DNA of 64,000 nt from Acidobacteriota bacterium (GTDB taxonomy: Bacteria; Acidobacteriota; Terriglobia; Terriglobales; Acidobacteriaceae), in the NCBI GenBank assembly GCA_003225175.1, contig QIBA01000032.1, positions 157,596-221,595 of the forward strand, read 5' to 3'. A program made the translations under genes and the position numbers. The notes beneath the pieces were generated by a model. It searched no databases, was not told the DNA's origin, and saw nothing but the letters and a program-made list of their open reading frames with translations. Shown in pieces: positions 42,153 through 51,735 of the stretch (its first letter is position 1; each line of letters opens with the position of its first letter).

Positions 42153-42765
42153 CCTGGTAGCCATCCTGCCAATCGATGTCGGGCAGATTTTTGCCTGCAC
42201 TTTGCAGAATTTGCAGCAAAAGCCTGCCGTGGTCGATGGAGATCGTCTTCATGCTCACACCTTTTGCCAAGTCCATGTAGGCGAGCTGCAGAGTGCGCTT
42301 GTCCTCGATCAAAGGCAGCGTATATTCCGCGTTGTGAAACTGAGCGTGGAAGAAGCAGTGCTCCTTTCCCGCAAGCGCCGGCGATCCGCAGCGAACGCCA
42401 TTGGCCTTGAGATGGTCGCAGCGTTTTGCCTCATTGGCCTTCTTCAGATAGTCGAGCTTCTGCGCGCGATACCTGAGCTCGTCGAGTCCTTCGAGCAGCT
42501 CGATATTCCGGTTAAGGGCTTGAAACAGTTCGACACCCTCGCCCAAGGACCCGATCTTTGGAATGTCGGCGAGCTTCTGCGGATCAATCGCAGGCGGCGG
42601 ATCGATCGCAATATCGTCCGGATCTTCCAGCGGCGGAGCCGGCGTTTGCAGTAGTCGAAGCATCGATTCCTGGAAGGGATTACCAGCGCACCGGGAGGCA
42701 GACTCTGCGGAATGATTGGCTGATTTGGGTGGAATGCGTTTTGCGAGTAGATCGACGGCGCTCAT
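42148..42765 (-). CDS. Cys/His-rich hypothetical protein (205 aa)
   Basis: From ATG 42765 (AGGAG 9 bases upstream) a 205-aa protein is read. Residues about 118-140 hold RCDHLKANGVRCGSPALAGK then EHCFFHAQ, a C-x2-H/C...C...C-x2-H pattern suited to one zinc ion. Before it is a helical stretch (ELFQALNRNIELLEGLDELR), and after it a helical tail (LAYMDLAKGVSMKTISIDHG). The Pro-rich region around 55-80 is a linker. Proteins with this CDHLKANG/CGSPAL signature occur repeatedly in acidobacterial genomes, to my knowledge without assigned role. A near-consensus promoter with operator-like repeats lies at 42914-42952. Confidence 0.7.
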   Translation of the reverse strand: MSAVDLLAKRIPPKSANHSAESASRCAGNPFQESMLRLLQTPAPPLEDPDDIAIDPPPAIDPQKLADIPKIGSLGEGVELFQALNRNIELLEGLDELRYRAQKLDYLKKANEAKRCDHLKANGVRCGSPALAGKEHCFFHAQFHNAEYTLPLIEDKRTLQLAYMDLAKGVSMKTISIDHGRLLLQILQSAGKNLPDIDWQDGYQE

Positions 42766-42913
42766 AAGAAAGATCTCCTGGAACCTCTTCACTTTTGTGA
42801 GAGGCATAACTTGACGGCCCGAATACAACAAAGCCTCGCGGACTGAGGCGCATGCACAGCAACTGCTGCGGCCGACTGGTATTACCTGCTATGCGTGCGC
42901 TTCTACGGGTTGC

Positions 42914-42952
42914 AGTATAGCGAATATATAGCGAATCTGTCAAATATTCGCC
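42914..42952 (-). promoter_or_regulatory. Promoter with tandem 11-bp operator repeats for the 205-aa gene
   Basis: On the minus strand TTGACA (top 42938-42943) and TATACT (top 42914-42919) are separated by 18 bp. The spacer and -10 are made of two tandem 11-mers (top strand GTATAGCGAAT at 42915 and ATATAGCGAAT at 42926), one helical turn apart. A third, inverted copy, AATATTCGC, is at 42943-42951. The arrangement suits a repressor binding cooperatively on one face. Confidence 0.7.
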
Positions 42953-43179
42953 CCGGGTAGGCGCTCCCGATCTTGGAATGAAGCTGGGGTTCATTTTTCG
43001 CTATTTAACAACTTTTCAACACTAGCTTTGGCGTGAATTGTCGTACTATGCAATGCTGAGTTGCTGGATCACGCCGCCGCGCCTCTTCCCCCCAAAAGCC
43101 CGGCAGCAAGTAACTCCATTAATAACAACGCTTTGCCTCACCTGCGTTGCCGAGACTGACATTCCAGGGAAATCGAAGA

Positions 43180-46100
43180 ATGCGACGAACGCTCAGGCTT
43201 TTGGTTGTCGTGTCGCTGGCCACTCTTTGTGCCGCGGGACAAGTAAATGTAAATACCATCAACACCATCGCCGGCGGTGGCCCACAGCCCAACCTTGCGA
43301 CCAATGCTTACCTGCCGCAACCTACTTCTGCGGTGAGGGATAGCTCCGGAAACACCTACATCGCTGTTCCGGCACTGAATACGGTGTTCGTGGTAGACAC
43401 GAGCGGCGCGTTGACCGCTTACGCTGGAACCGGAATAGCGGGCTTTTCCGGCGACGGCGGCGCAGCCGCCCAGGCGCAACTCAATTTCCCAACCGGCCTG
43501 GCGATCGATAAGAACGACAACCTTTTTATCTCCGACCAGAACAACGAGAGAATTCGCCGTGTAGACGCGTCGTCTCACATCATCACTACGGTTGCCGGAA
43601 GCGAGGACCCTTATTTTGGTGCTTATGGCGGTGATGGCGGCGCGGCGACCAATGCTCGCCTGAATACTCCGACCGGCGTGGCCGTCGATGGCAATGGAAC
43701 TTTGTTTATCGCGGATACGGGAAACGCAGTAGTACGGCGCGTCGACGCGACTACGCAGGTGATCATCACGTATGCCGGAACGAATCCTGGTGCTGATGTG
43801 GGGTTCGGTTGCAACAGCGGTAATGCCGCGTCAAGAGCACTTCTACTAAAGCCCACGGGCGTCGCCATAGATGGTTCCGGGAATCTCTTCGTCTCTGATA
43901 CTTCGCTCGATATCGTCTGCAAAGTGGATGCATCGCGGAACATCAGCACCTATGCCGGCACATTGAACGCGCCGGGCGTTCCGGGTCAGAACGGGGATGG
44001 GGGTCCAGCCACTTCAGCGCAGATCGACCGCCCGACGGGACTAGCAGTCGACTTTGCTGGCAATCTCTACATCACCGATTCGGGAAATCCGGCTATCCGC
44101 AAGGTGGATACATCAGCGAACCACGTCATCACGACCGTAGCTGGAATCGGAACGATCTGCAGCAACGAGCCGGGATGCGGTGACGGCCTGCCGGCAGCCA
44201 GAGCATTTTTTGATTTTCCTGAAGGCGTGTTTGTTGATTCGAACAACAACATCGTCATCGCCGACACCTTCAACATGCGCGTTCGCGTTGTCAGCGCGGC
44301 GAACGCGACGATCGCGAATCTCGCCGGTGGCGGCTCAGGGGGGGATGGCCGGGCTGCCACGAGTGCAGTTCTGGGCTTTGTGCAGAACCTTGCGGTGGAT
44401 GCGAACGAGAACGTTTTGGCATCGGAAACTGCCGGAGAACGTCTGCGAAGTATCGACACAAAAGGCAACATCAGCACCGTGGTCGGGGCCGGGTTCGGCG
44501 GTGCTACGAAGAATTGCGCGCAACCCAATTGCAACGGCGACGGTGGGCCGGCGACGTCAGCTCGATTTGTTAAACCCGAAGGAGTTGCCGTTGACGCTCA
44601 GGGAAACTACTACATCGTCGATTCCAAAGCCGCGGTCGTGCGCGTGGTCAACAACCAGGATGCTGACATTACGGTCGCGAACATTCCAATTCCGGCTGGG
44701 CAGATCGCGACGGTAGCAGGAAACGGAGTCCAGTGCCAGCCGGGACCCGGATTTCCAAGCTGCGGCGATGATGGTCCGGCAATTAATGCGAGTCTTGACA
44801 TACCCGTAGGCATAGCTGTAGACGCGGGCGGAAACATCTACATCTCCGACAAGGATCTGCACACTGTTCGCGTTGTCGATACAACCGGGACGATAAACAC
44901 ATTCGCAGGAACTCCCGGTCAGGCCTGCAGCGACTACAGTTCGGGTAATTGCAATAGCGGATCACCAGTTTTGGCCCTGTTAAATGCTCCCCAAGGGCTT
45001 GCGATCTTCTCTCCTGACGCGCAAACAACCGACTTGTTTGTGGCGGACAGCGGCGACAACGTGATTCGCCAGATCAGCACCACTTCCAATGACGGGGTAA
45101 TTTCCCAATCGATCTCAACCTATGCATTCAATGGTCTGCCCACCTTCGGTGGAGATGGACTCTTCTTCGAAAATCCTCGCGACGCCTCCATGGAGGCTCC
45201 CGCAGAGGTTGCGGTCGATAATCTCGGGAACCTTTACATCGGCGGCGGTTTCGACAATGTGGTTCGCCGCGTGGATGCTTTTACTCACGCGGTAAGCACG
45301 GTCGCCGGGGATGTGAACAACCTGAACGGCGGATTTTCAGGTGATGGTGGGCCGGCAAATCAGGCCATGATCCAGAACACCGGGTTGACGGTCTTCAGCA
45401 GCTCTCAGAACGTACACGACTTATTTATTGCCGATTCGGGAAGTAATCGCATTCGCAAGATAAATCTCGCGCCGATCGGCTCGTTTTTCCAGTCTTCAGG
45501 CAGTGGCAGCACGATTGCATTCCCCATTACTCTGGACGGCAATATCAGTTCGGAGTATATCTCCGTCCAGAATTCCGGGGTTGATGATCTCGTCATCAGC
45601 AATCTTGCAGTGACGGGCGATCAGACGAACAGCTTCACAGCCACTCCGTCTTGTTCCCGAAATGGGAACAATGTTGTCCCGCCGCCAGAAGGCCGTTTCA
45701 GTGGGCTCTGTTACATTTCTTTGGAGTTTGCGCCCCCCGCGGACGCGAGCGGCACGTTTACGGCCACACTTACCTTCACTACAAACGATCCCGTAAACCC
45801 AAACCTCACTTACACACTGACCGGTACGGCCACACCGACGACAAACCAACTGGTCGTTACACTAACTCCTCCGGCCAACAGCTTTACTCCGGGTGGAACC
45901 GTTTTGGAGGAGCCATTCTTCCAAATTGAGTGCCAATCAAACAGCCAGGGTTCCTCCTGCACGAGCTCCTATCCGACCGGTACCCAGTTAACTCTGGTCG
46001 CATCTCCCGATGCCGGTTTCAACTTCGTAGCGTGGACCGGCTGCCCGAAAGCTAACGGGCCGATTTGCCAACTGACGATGGATCAAGACCAGAGCGTGTC

Positions 46101-49100
46101 CGCAACCTTCACTGGAACGCCGCCGCCACCGCCGCCCCCACCTGATCCGCAACCCACGACTATCACGATAGTGGGACTGGGCAGCGGAAACGCAACTGTG
46201 AGTGATGGCGCGAAGCTGAACTGCAAGATTGTGAACGGTACGGCTTCCAATCCCGACAGCTGTTCCATCCAGTACCCCGCAGGGCAGCAGACGGCGGTTA
46301 ACTTGACTGCTGCAGTAGGCGACAGCACGACAACATTCGTAGGTTGGTTGGGTGGCGAATGCTCGCCTTATAACAAGAACACCTGCACAATAGGTGCCTC
46401 TGGGCAGACGGTGGTACTAGGCGCGGTCTTTACCGGCCCAGCTCAGCAGTTTGCACAGGGACAAGTCTTCCTAAGCACAGACTTCGGAATGGTCTTCGTG
46501 ATCGATCCGAAAACCGGCAACACCGTGCAAGTCCTTAGCTCTGGCGACGCGAGTGGTCAAGGTCAGGGGCTTACCTTCGATGCTGCTGGAAATCTGTATC
46601 TGGCTGACTCTCGGTTCAGCCATGTAGAGCAGTTCGCGGTCAACGGCACAGGACCGGTTCTTTTCGGGACGAACTACCAGATACCTTGGTCGCTACTCGT
46701 CCAACCTTCCGGAGACGTTCTGGTGGGACAGCCAGGATTCACAGGCGACGGGGGATTGGTGTTTCCCACGTTCCTCCAGATTCCTCAGGGAGCGACGCCG
46801 CAGACCGTCCCGACTGCGACTTTCTATCCAGCCTTTACGGACTCTTTCAGCTTCAACGGGGTCAGTTGGATTGAGTTGCTCGACTCGGCCGACACCGTCG
46901 CCTACACAACCGGAAGATCAACCGTTCAGGAGTACGACCTTGGCGAGCAGGTGCAGCATCCGGACATAATTACAACGCTCCATGGCGCGTTTGCGCTTCG
47001 CGAGCTGCCCGACGAATCCCTGCTTGTTGCCGATACCGACCGCGTGGTGAGAATTGATCAGAACGGCAATATCCTTCAGACCTACACAATTCCCAGCAGT
47101 GAACCGATCTTCCAGAACTTGAATCTCGATCCGGACGGCCAAAGCTTCTGGACAAACGACGAGTTCACGGGAAGGCTCTACCGCATCAACATCCAGACCG
47201 GCGCTGTGATGAACGGAAGTGGCTACCCCACTGAACTTGGCCCTGCCGCAATTTCCAGGGTGTTTACGCAAGGCATCGGAGGCATCGCGGTCTTCGGCCA
47301 GGCGCTTTCCGGCGGTGCCGATTTGGGAATCACCCTGAGCGCGCCTGATACGGCTAGCTCCGGCGCCAACGTTACGTACTCTGTGAACGTCAGCAATGCC
47401 GGCCCGCTCAACGCCACCGGCGTCACGCTCACGGCCTCGATACCGAACAGCACAGTCGTGAGCTTGTCTCCGAACACGTGCACATCGATGAGCACGGGCC
47501 AGGGTACAGACATCAGCTGTCCGATCGGCACTCTTCCCGCTAATGGTCAGGCGGCCTCGGCTAGCTTCACCATGTTGCCCAGCAACTCGGGAACGATCAG
47601 GGCCACTGCAAACGTTTCCGGCATTGAATCTGATCCGAACTTGGCCAACAACACAGCCACGCAAGTAGTGAACGTTAGCCAGCCAAATCAGCCGCCGACT
47701 TGCTCACTATCGATTAATCCAACCAGCGGTGTCGCCTCACTAGCAGTGAGTGTCATCGCTAGCTGCTCGGATTCTGACGGTAGCGTAAGCTCCGCCTCGA
47801 TTGATTGGGGAGACGGTACCGCGGCCACTCAGTTGAACTGCGACGGCAACTGCCTCTTCAATGGAAGCCACACCTATACATCGCCTGGAACGTTTAACGC
47901 GACGCTGACATCGATCGACAACACCGGCGCGTCGAGTCAGCCGGTAACGCAGACGATCACCGTTACTCCAGTTCAGCCGCCGGCCTGTACGCTCAGCGTT
48001 CTTCCAATTGGCGGTCCTGCACCTTTGACCGTGACTGCCACCGGCAACTGCATCGCCGGAACTAGTCCAATTGCGAGTTCTACGATTGATTTTGGAGATG
48101 GCTCCGGGGCCCAAAGCGGAGCCAGCGGTTCGCATGTCTACAATTCACCTGGAACGTTTACAGTCACCGTCACTGCCACAGACGGCAATGCTCTCTCGGG
48201 ATCGGCGACTCAGAGCGTAACTGTAGGCCCAGCGCAAGCGCCCGCTTGCACGCTGAGCGTCATACCCAACAGCGGCGCCGCTCCGCTCAGCGTAACCGCG
48301 ACTGGCAACTGCACTCCGGGCTCGCGTCCGATAGCGGGCACAACCCTTGATTTCGGCGACGGCTCAGCCGCACAAAGTGGAGCGAGCGTAACTCACAAAT
48401 ACACGACCGCCGGCACGTTCACGGTAAAACTCACTGCGATAGACACAAGCGGTCTCTCCAGCACGGTGACACAAATTGTGACGGTGACCCCAGCGGTCGC
48501 GCCGGCTTGCATTCTTACAGTCGCACCGAACAGTGGTCCTGCTCCACTCGACGTAACTGCAACCGGCAGCTGCACGGCTGGCACCAGCCCGATAGCAAGC
48601 ACAACGCTTGATTTCGGCGACGGCTCCGCTTCCCAGAATGGATCCAGCGGAACTCACAGGTACAATTCCGCTGGCACATTCACCGTCAAAGTAACTGCGA
48701 CAGACATTAACGGCCTCTCCGGTTCGGCAACTCAAACGGTCACAGTCGCAGTGAATCAACCGCCTGCCTGCACGCTTTCGGTCGCTCCAACGAGCGGCCT
48801 CGCGCCATTGCCCGTCACGGCAACCGGCAGTTGCAGTGATCCTGAGAAAGCTCTCTCGAGCACGCTGCTCGACTTCGGAGACGGCACCACACAAACCTCC
48901 CCGAGCGGGCCGCATACCTATACCAATGCGGGAACATTTACGGTGACGCTCACTGGAACCGATGCGGTTGGCCAGAAAAGTACGGCAACGCAAAGCGTCA
49001 CGGTTGGTAGCAACACTGCGCCTAGCTGCACGCTCACTGTTAATCCGACGAGCGGCATAGTTCCCCTGCCAATTACCGCGACTGGTAATTGCGTCGATGC

Positions 49101-50592
49101 CGAGAACAATATCTCCACCACTGTTCTTGACTTCGGCGATGCCACCACCGTCAACGCTGCTAGCGGCACCCACACCTACAACGCAGCGGGCACGTTTACC
49201 GTGAAGGTCACCGCAACCGACGCGCTGGGGCTCTCCGGCTCCGCGTCACAGACTGTGACGGTTACGGTAAACAACTTCCCGCAAGGCGTATTCGTTGGAA
49301 TCAGTCCGGGTACGATCAAGCGATTCGCAGCGGACGGAACGTTAACGCAGACACTCAGTACTGGTCTCGGCGGCACGGTTTCCGGAATGGGATTCGATAA
49401 AGCCGGAACCCTGTATGCAACGGACTTCACTGCCGGCAACATCAGCAAGTTCGATCCGAAGACCGGAACGCTGCTCGGAACCTTCGGAGGCGGCTTTAAC
49501 TGCCAGCCGGAGACGATTGTCTTTGACGGCGCCGGCAATGCTTATGTCGGGCAGCAAGGTTGTTCACATCAGATTCTGAAGTTCGATTCGAGCGGCAAGC
49601 TTCTGACGACGTTCACCGTCACTAATGAGGGACAAGGCAGCGACGACATCGATCTCTCCGCCGACAATTGCACGCTGCTCTACACCTCGGAGGGATCCTC
49701 GATCCTGCGCTACGACGTCTGCCGCGATCAGCAGCTGGCGGCGTTTGCCACCGGGCTGAAGAAGGCGCTGATGTTGCGCATTCTTCCCGATGGAGGCGTC
49801 ATCGTTGCCGACCTGAGCGACATCATTCGCTTCAACGCTTCGGGCCAGCAGGTGATGACCTATACGGCTCCGGGCGATCAGTGCCTGTACTCGATCACCC
49901 TCGACCAGGACGGCACCTCGTTCTGGGCCGGCGATTACTGCAGTTCGAATATCTACCGCTTTGATCTCAATTCGGGAAAACAGCTGGCTAAGTTCAATTC
50001 GGGAACACCGAGCGGAACCGTCTTTGGCCTAGCTATCTCGGGCTCCGGATTGAACGTGGCAGGATTAGGGAACGCAGGTAATATCGCAACCTCGCCCCAG
50101 AGTGCATCTCTGGCCACGGGGCAATCGGCCACATTCACCGTCTCCTTCGCTCCCAATGCGGCGGCTGCCGGACACACGCTGGTTCTCTCCTGCGCGAATC
50201 TGCCGCCCGGACTAGCGTGCTCCTTCACTCCGCCGAGTATCACGCTAGGCGCGGTGGGAACGACAACCACCGCGACGCTCACGATCACACGGACTACCAC
50301 GGCGTCGCTACTGCGTCCGAGTTCGCCTTGGATGCTGGCCACGTGGATTGGTATGGTGCCGGCGATTGTGCTGGTTGGATTCCGGTCTCCACGACGCCGG
50401 CGTAGCTCCATGCTGTGGCTTGGCATGATTGTTGCCTGCACTGGCGTCTGGGCGAGCTGCGGCGGAGGCGGCGGTGGCATGAGTCGCTCCACCACGCCCA
50501 CGCCTGCTCCGCAGGGCACTTACACCGTGATCGTGGTGGGCAACGCCAGCGGAATGCAGGCTTCTACAACCGTAAATCTGACTGTTCAGTAG
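43180..50592 (+). CDS. Giant exported NHL/PKD-repeat surface protein (2470 aa)
   Basis: Signal peptide at residues 1-21. Then NHL beta-propeller repeats fill about 25-760 (recurring GDGGPA, PTGVAVDGNGTLFIADTGN, IRRVD, TVAG). A beta-sandwich lies at about 767-890 and InlB-like repeats with FVAWTGCP and FVGWLGGEC at 891-1090. A second propeller-like region spans 1091-1380, and a DUF11/CARDB-like domain 1381-1500. Six PKD-like domains follow (1503-2030, each with LDFGDG and a HxYxxxGTFTV strand), then a third propeller (2031-2294). The C-terminus is an Ig-like half, two hydrophobic helices around GFRSPRRRR, CGGGGGG and a final strand domain. This suggests cell-surface or extracellular display. 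ATG 43180 fits the signal peptide (AGGGA upstream). The FecR gene follows 24 bp on. Confidence 0.9.
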   Translation: MRRTLRLLVVVSLATLCAAGQVNVNTINTIAGGGPQPNLATNAYLPQPTSAVRDSSGNTYIAVPALNTVFVVDTSGALTAYAGTGIAGFSGDGGAAAQAQLNFPTGLAIDKNDNLFISDQNNERIRRVDASSHIITTVAGSEDPYFGAYGGDGGAATNARLNTPTGVAVDGNGTLFIADTGNAVVRRVDATTQVIITYAGTNPGADVGFGCNSGNAASRALLLKPTGVAIDGSGNLFVSDTSLDIVCKVDASRNISTYAGTLNAPGVPGQNGDGGPATSAQIDRPTGLAVDFAGNLYITDSGNPAIRKVDTSANHVITTVAGIGTICSNEPGCGDGLPAARAFFDFPEGVFVDSNNNIVIADTFNMRVRVVSAANATIANLAGGGSGGDGRAATSAVLGFVQNLAVDANENVLASETAGERLRSIDTKGNISTVVGAGFGGATKNCAQPNCNGDGGPATSARFVKPEGVAVDAQGNYYIVDSKAAVVRVVNNQDADITVANIPIPAGQIATVAGNGVQCQPGPGFPSCGDDGPAINASLDIPVGIAVDAGGNIYISDKDLHTVRVVDTTGTINTFAGTPGQACSDYSSGNCNSGSPVLALLNAPQGLAIFSPDAQTTDLFVADSGDNVIRQISTTSNDGVISQSISTYAFNGLPTFGGDGLFFENPRDASMEAPAEVAVDNLGNLYIGGGFDNVVRRVDAFTHAVSTVAGDVNNLNGGFSGDGGPANQAMIQNTGLTVFSSSQNVHDLFIADSGSNRIRKINLAPIGSFFQSSGSGSTIAFPITLDGNISSEYISVQNSGVDDLVISNLAVTGDQTNSFTATPSCSRNGNNVVPPPEGRFSGLCYISLEFAPPADASGTFTATLTFTTNDPVNPNLTYTLTGTATPTTNQLVVTLTPPANSFTPGGTVLEEPFFQIECQSNSQGSSCTSSYPTGTQLTLVASPDAGFNFVAWTGCPKANGPICQLTMDQDQSVSATFTGTPPPPPPPPDPQPTTITIVGLGSGNATVSDGAKLNCKIVNGTASNPDSCSIQYPAGQQTAVNLTAAVGDSTTTFVGWLGGECSPYNKNTCTIGASGQTVVLGAVFTGPAQQFAQGQVFLSTDFGMVFVIDPKTGNTVQVLSSGDASGQGQGLTFDAAGNLYLADSRFSHVEQFAVNGTGPVLFGTNYQIPWSLLVQPSGDVLVGQPGFTGDGGLVFPTFLQIPQGATPQTVPTATFYPAFTDSFSFNGVSWIELLDSADTVAYTTGRSTVQEYDLGEQVQHPDIITTLHGAFALRELPDESLLVADTDRVVRIDQNGNILQTYTIPSSEPIFQNLNLDPDGQSFWTNDEFTGRLYRINIQTGAVMNGSGYPTELGPAAISRVFTQGIGGIAVFGQALSGGADLGITLSAPDTASSGANVTYSVNVSNAGPLNATGVTLTASIPNSTVVSLSPNTCTSMSTGQGTDISCPIGTLPANGQAASASFTMLPSNSGTIRATANVSGIESDPNLANNTATQVVNVSQPNQPPTCSLSINPTSGVASLAVSVIASCSDSDGSVSSASIDWGDGTAATQLNCDGNCLFNGSHTYTSPGTFNATLTSIDNTGASSQPVTQTITVTPVQPPACTLSVLPIGGPAPLTVTATGNCIAGTSPIASSTIDFGDGSGAQSGASGSHVYNSPGTFTVTVTATDGNALSGSATQSVTVGPAQAPACTLSVIPNSGAAPLSVTATGNCTPGSRPIAGTTLDFGDGSAAQSGASVTHKYTTAGTFTVKLTAIDTSGLSSTVTQIVTVTPAVAPACILTVAPNSGPAPLDVTATGSCTAGTSPIASTTLDFGDGSASQNGSSGTHRYNSAGTFTVKVTATDINGLSGSATQTVTVAVNQPPACTLSVAPTSGLAPLPVTATGSCSDPEKALSSTLLDFGDGTTQTSPSGPHTYTNAGTFTVTLTGTDAVGQKSTATQSVTVGSNTAPSCTLTVNPTSGIVPLPITATGNCVDAENNISTTVLDFGDATTVNAASGTHTYNAAGTFTVKVTATDALGLSGSASQTVTVTVNNFPQGVFVGISPGTIKRFAADGTLTQTLSTGLGGTVSGMGFDKAGTLYATDFTAGNISKFDPKTGTLLGTFGGGFNCQPETIVFDGAGNAYVGQQGCSHQILKFDSSGKLLTTFTVTNEGQGSDDIDLSADNCTLLYTSEGSSILRYDVCRDQQLAAFATGLKKALMLRILPDGGVIVADLSDIIRFNASGQQVMTYTAPGDQCLYSITLDQDGTSFWAGDYCSSNIYRFDLNSGKQLAKFNSGTPSGTVFGLAISGSGLNVAGLGNAGNIATSPQSASLATGQSATFTVSFAPNAAAAGHTLVLSCANLPPGLACSFTPPSITLGAVGTTTTATLTITRTTTASLLRPSSPWMLATWIGMVPAIVLVGFRSPRRRRSSMLWLGMIVACTGVWASCGGGGGGMSRSTTPTPAPQGTYTVIVVGNASGMQASTTVNLTVQ

Positions 50593-50616
50593 TGCAGTGC
50601 AAACGAGGCAAGATTG

Positions 50617-51453
50617 ATGATCCATTGCATGCAGCTGAGAAGTAACTCTTACCGTGCCATCGCGGTGGCGCTCTGTTTCCTGCTCTCTCCCTTGCCGGGT
50701 TTCTGCCAGGCGGGAAGCTCCGGGCAGTCCGCCGGTAATGTAACAGCACTCGATCAGGCCGCGACTCGCAACGGAGCTGGACTCAATGTTCGCGATCAAG
50801 TGCAGTGGAACGACCAGTTGCAGACCAACAATTCTGGGCGTCTGCGATTGAACCTTCTCGATGGTTCCATTCTGAGTCTGGGCTCGAACAGCCAGATGCG
50901 TGTGGTTCAACACAACGCGGCTGCGCAACAAACCACTCTGGAGCTGCTCTTTGGACGTCTGCGCAGCCAGGTAGTCAAGCTGACACAACCGAATTCTAAA
51001 TTCGAAGTGCGCACGCCGACTTCGGTGGCAGGCGTGATCGGAACCGACTTTCTTCTGATCGCGACTGCCGAGCGCACAACGCTGATCGTGTTTAGCGGTG
51101 TGGTACAGATCACGCCGCTGAACGGAGCTGGCGGAGCTCCGAATCAATCGCAATCAGTGAATGTAAATGCCGGGCAGCAGGTCGAGGTGACGACAACCGG
51201 TGTTGGTCCGGTGAGCACGGTAACGCAACAGGCAATTCAGCAATCGATCCAGCAAACAGCCATCAGCCGGGCAGGATTGGCTGCGGGAACGAATGTTGGC
51301 GTTCAAGCAGGAACGAGCATCCTGCGAACTGTGCTGATTGCTGTGGCTTCGGTCGCGGCGGGAGCTGCGGTTGGGGTAGCTGTAGCGAACGCGCAGCACA
51401 ATTCCACGCCGCCGCAGAAGCAGCCTTCTGGCCCCGGCATTCCTCCGCAGTAG
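50617..51453 (+). CDS. FecR-domain exported protein
   Basis: A 278-aa protein with a signal peptide (about residues 8-31, ending GFCQAG) and a FecR domain at about 55-155 (LNVRDQVQWNDQLQTNNSGR, LLDGSILSLGSNSQM, FEVRTPTSVAGVIGTDFLLI). A Gln/Thr-rich stretch, a hydrophobic helix near the C-terminus (about 235-258, ILRTVLIAVASVAAGAAVGV) and a short Pro-rich tail follow. Unlike FecR itself it has no N-terminal cytoplasmic anti-sigma part, so it is a periplasmic or surface FecR-fold protein. It is 24 bp after the giant gene and likely co-transcribed. Confidence 0.88.
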   Translation: MIHCMQLRSNSYRAIAVALCFLLSPLPGFCQAGSSGQSAGNVTALDQAATRNGAGLNVRDQVQWNDQLQTNNSGRLRLNLLDGSILSLGSNSQMRVVQHNAAAQQTTLELLFGRLRSQVVKLTQPNSKFEVRTPTSVAGVIGTDFLLIATAERTTLIVFSGVVQITPLNGAGGAPNQSQSVNVNAGQQVEVTTTGVGPVSTVTQQAIQQSIQQTAISRAGLAAGTNVGVQAGTSILRTVLIAVASVAAGAAVGVAVANAQHNSTPPQKQPSGPGIPPQ

Positions 51454-51459
51454 TCCGCA

Positions 51460-51615
51460 CATCGGCTTCAGCCGTGCCGTCAGTCATCGCTGAAATACTT
51501 CCGGCTTTAGCCGCTGGTGTGCGGTGCGCAGCGAATTCGCATCTGCCCACGACAGTATTACCTCAGGGCTAAAGCCCGATACACGGTTCTCTCAGCGGCA
51601 CGGCTGAGGCCGATG
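51460..51615. repeat. Intergenic inverted repeat, GGCACGGCT family, copy 2
   Basis: CATCGGCTTCAGCCGTGCCG (51460-51479) and CGGCACGGCTGAGGCCGATG (51596-51615) match in 19 of 20 positions as inverted arms. Inside are CCGGCTTTAGCCGC and GGGCTAAAGCCCG. It starts 7 bp past the FecR stop. Related to 6636-6806. Confidence 0.75.
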
Positions 51616-51735
51616 CCTCTCCCTAAAGCTCTGCTCCACCGGAAATCGACGCTCCTCCCATTTCAAGTGCAAGACCACCCTGTCCTCTTCTATCGAATCC
51701 AATCGCCCTGAATCAGATTCTCGGAGGAGAGAGCG

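Noticed and set aside
46918..47664. 248-aa open frame opposite the giant surface protein
   Set aside because: It is an antisense shadow within a long conserved gene; no start signal. The same applies to the frame at 48364-49173.
47689..49270. Possible tandem DNA repeat or CRISPR-like array
   Set aside because: The periodicity is that of six PKD protein domains (about 258 bp each) with diverged DNA, not a short direct-repeat array. No CRISPR array or cas gene is seen in the window.
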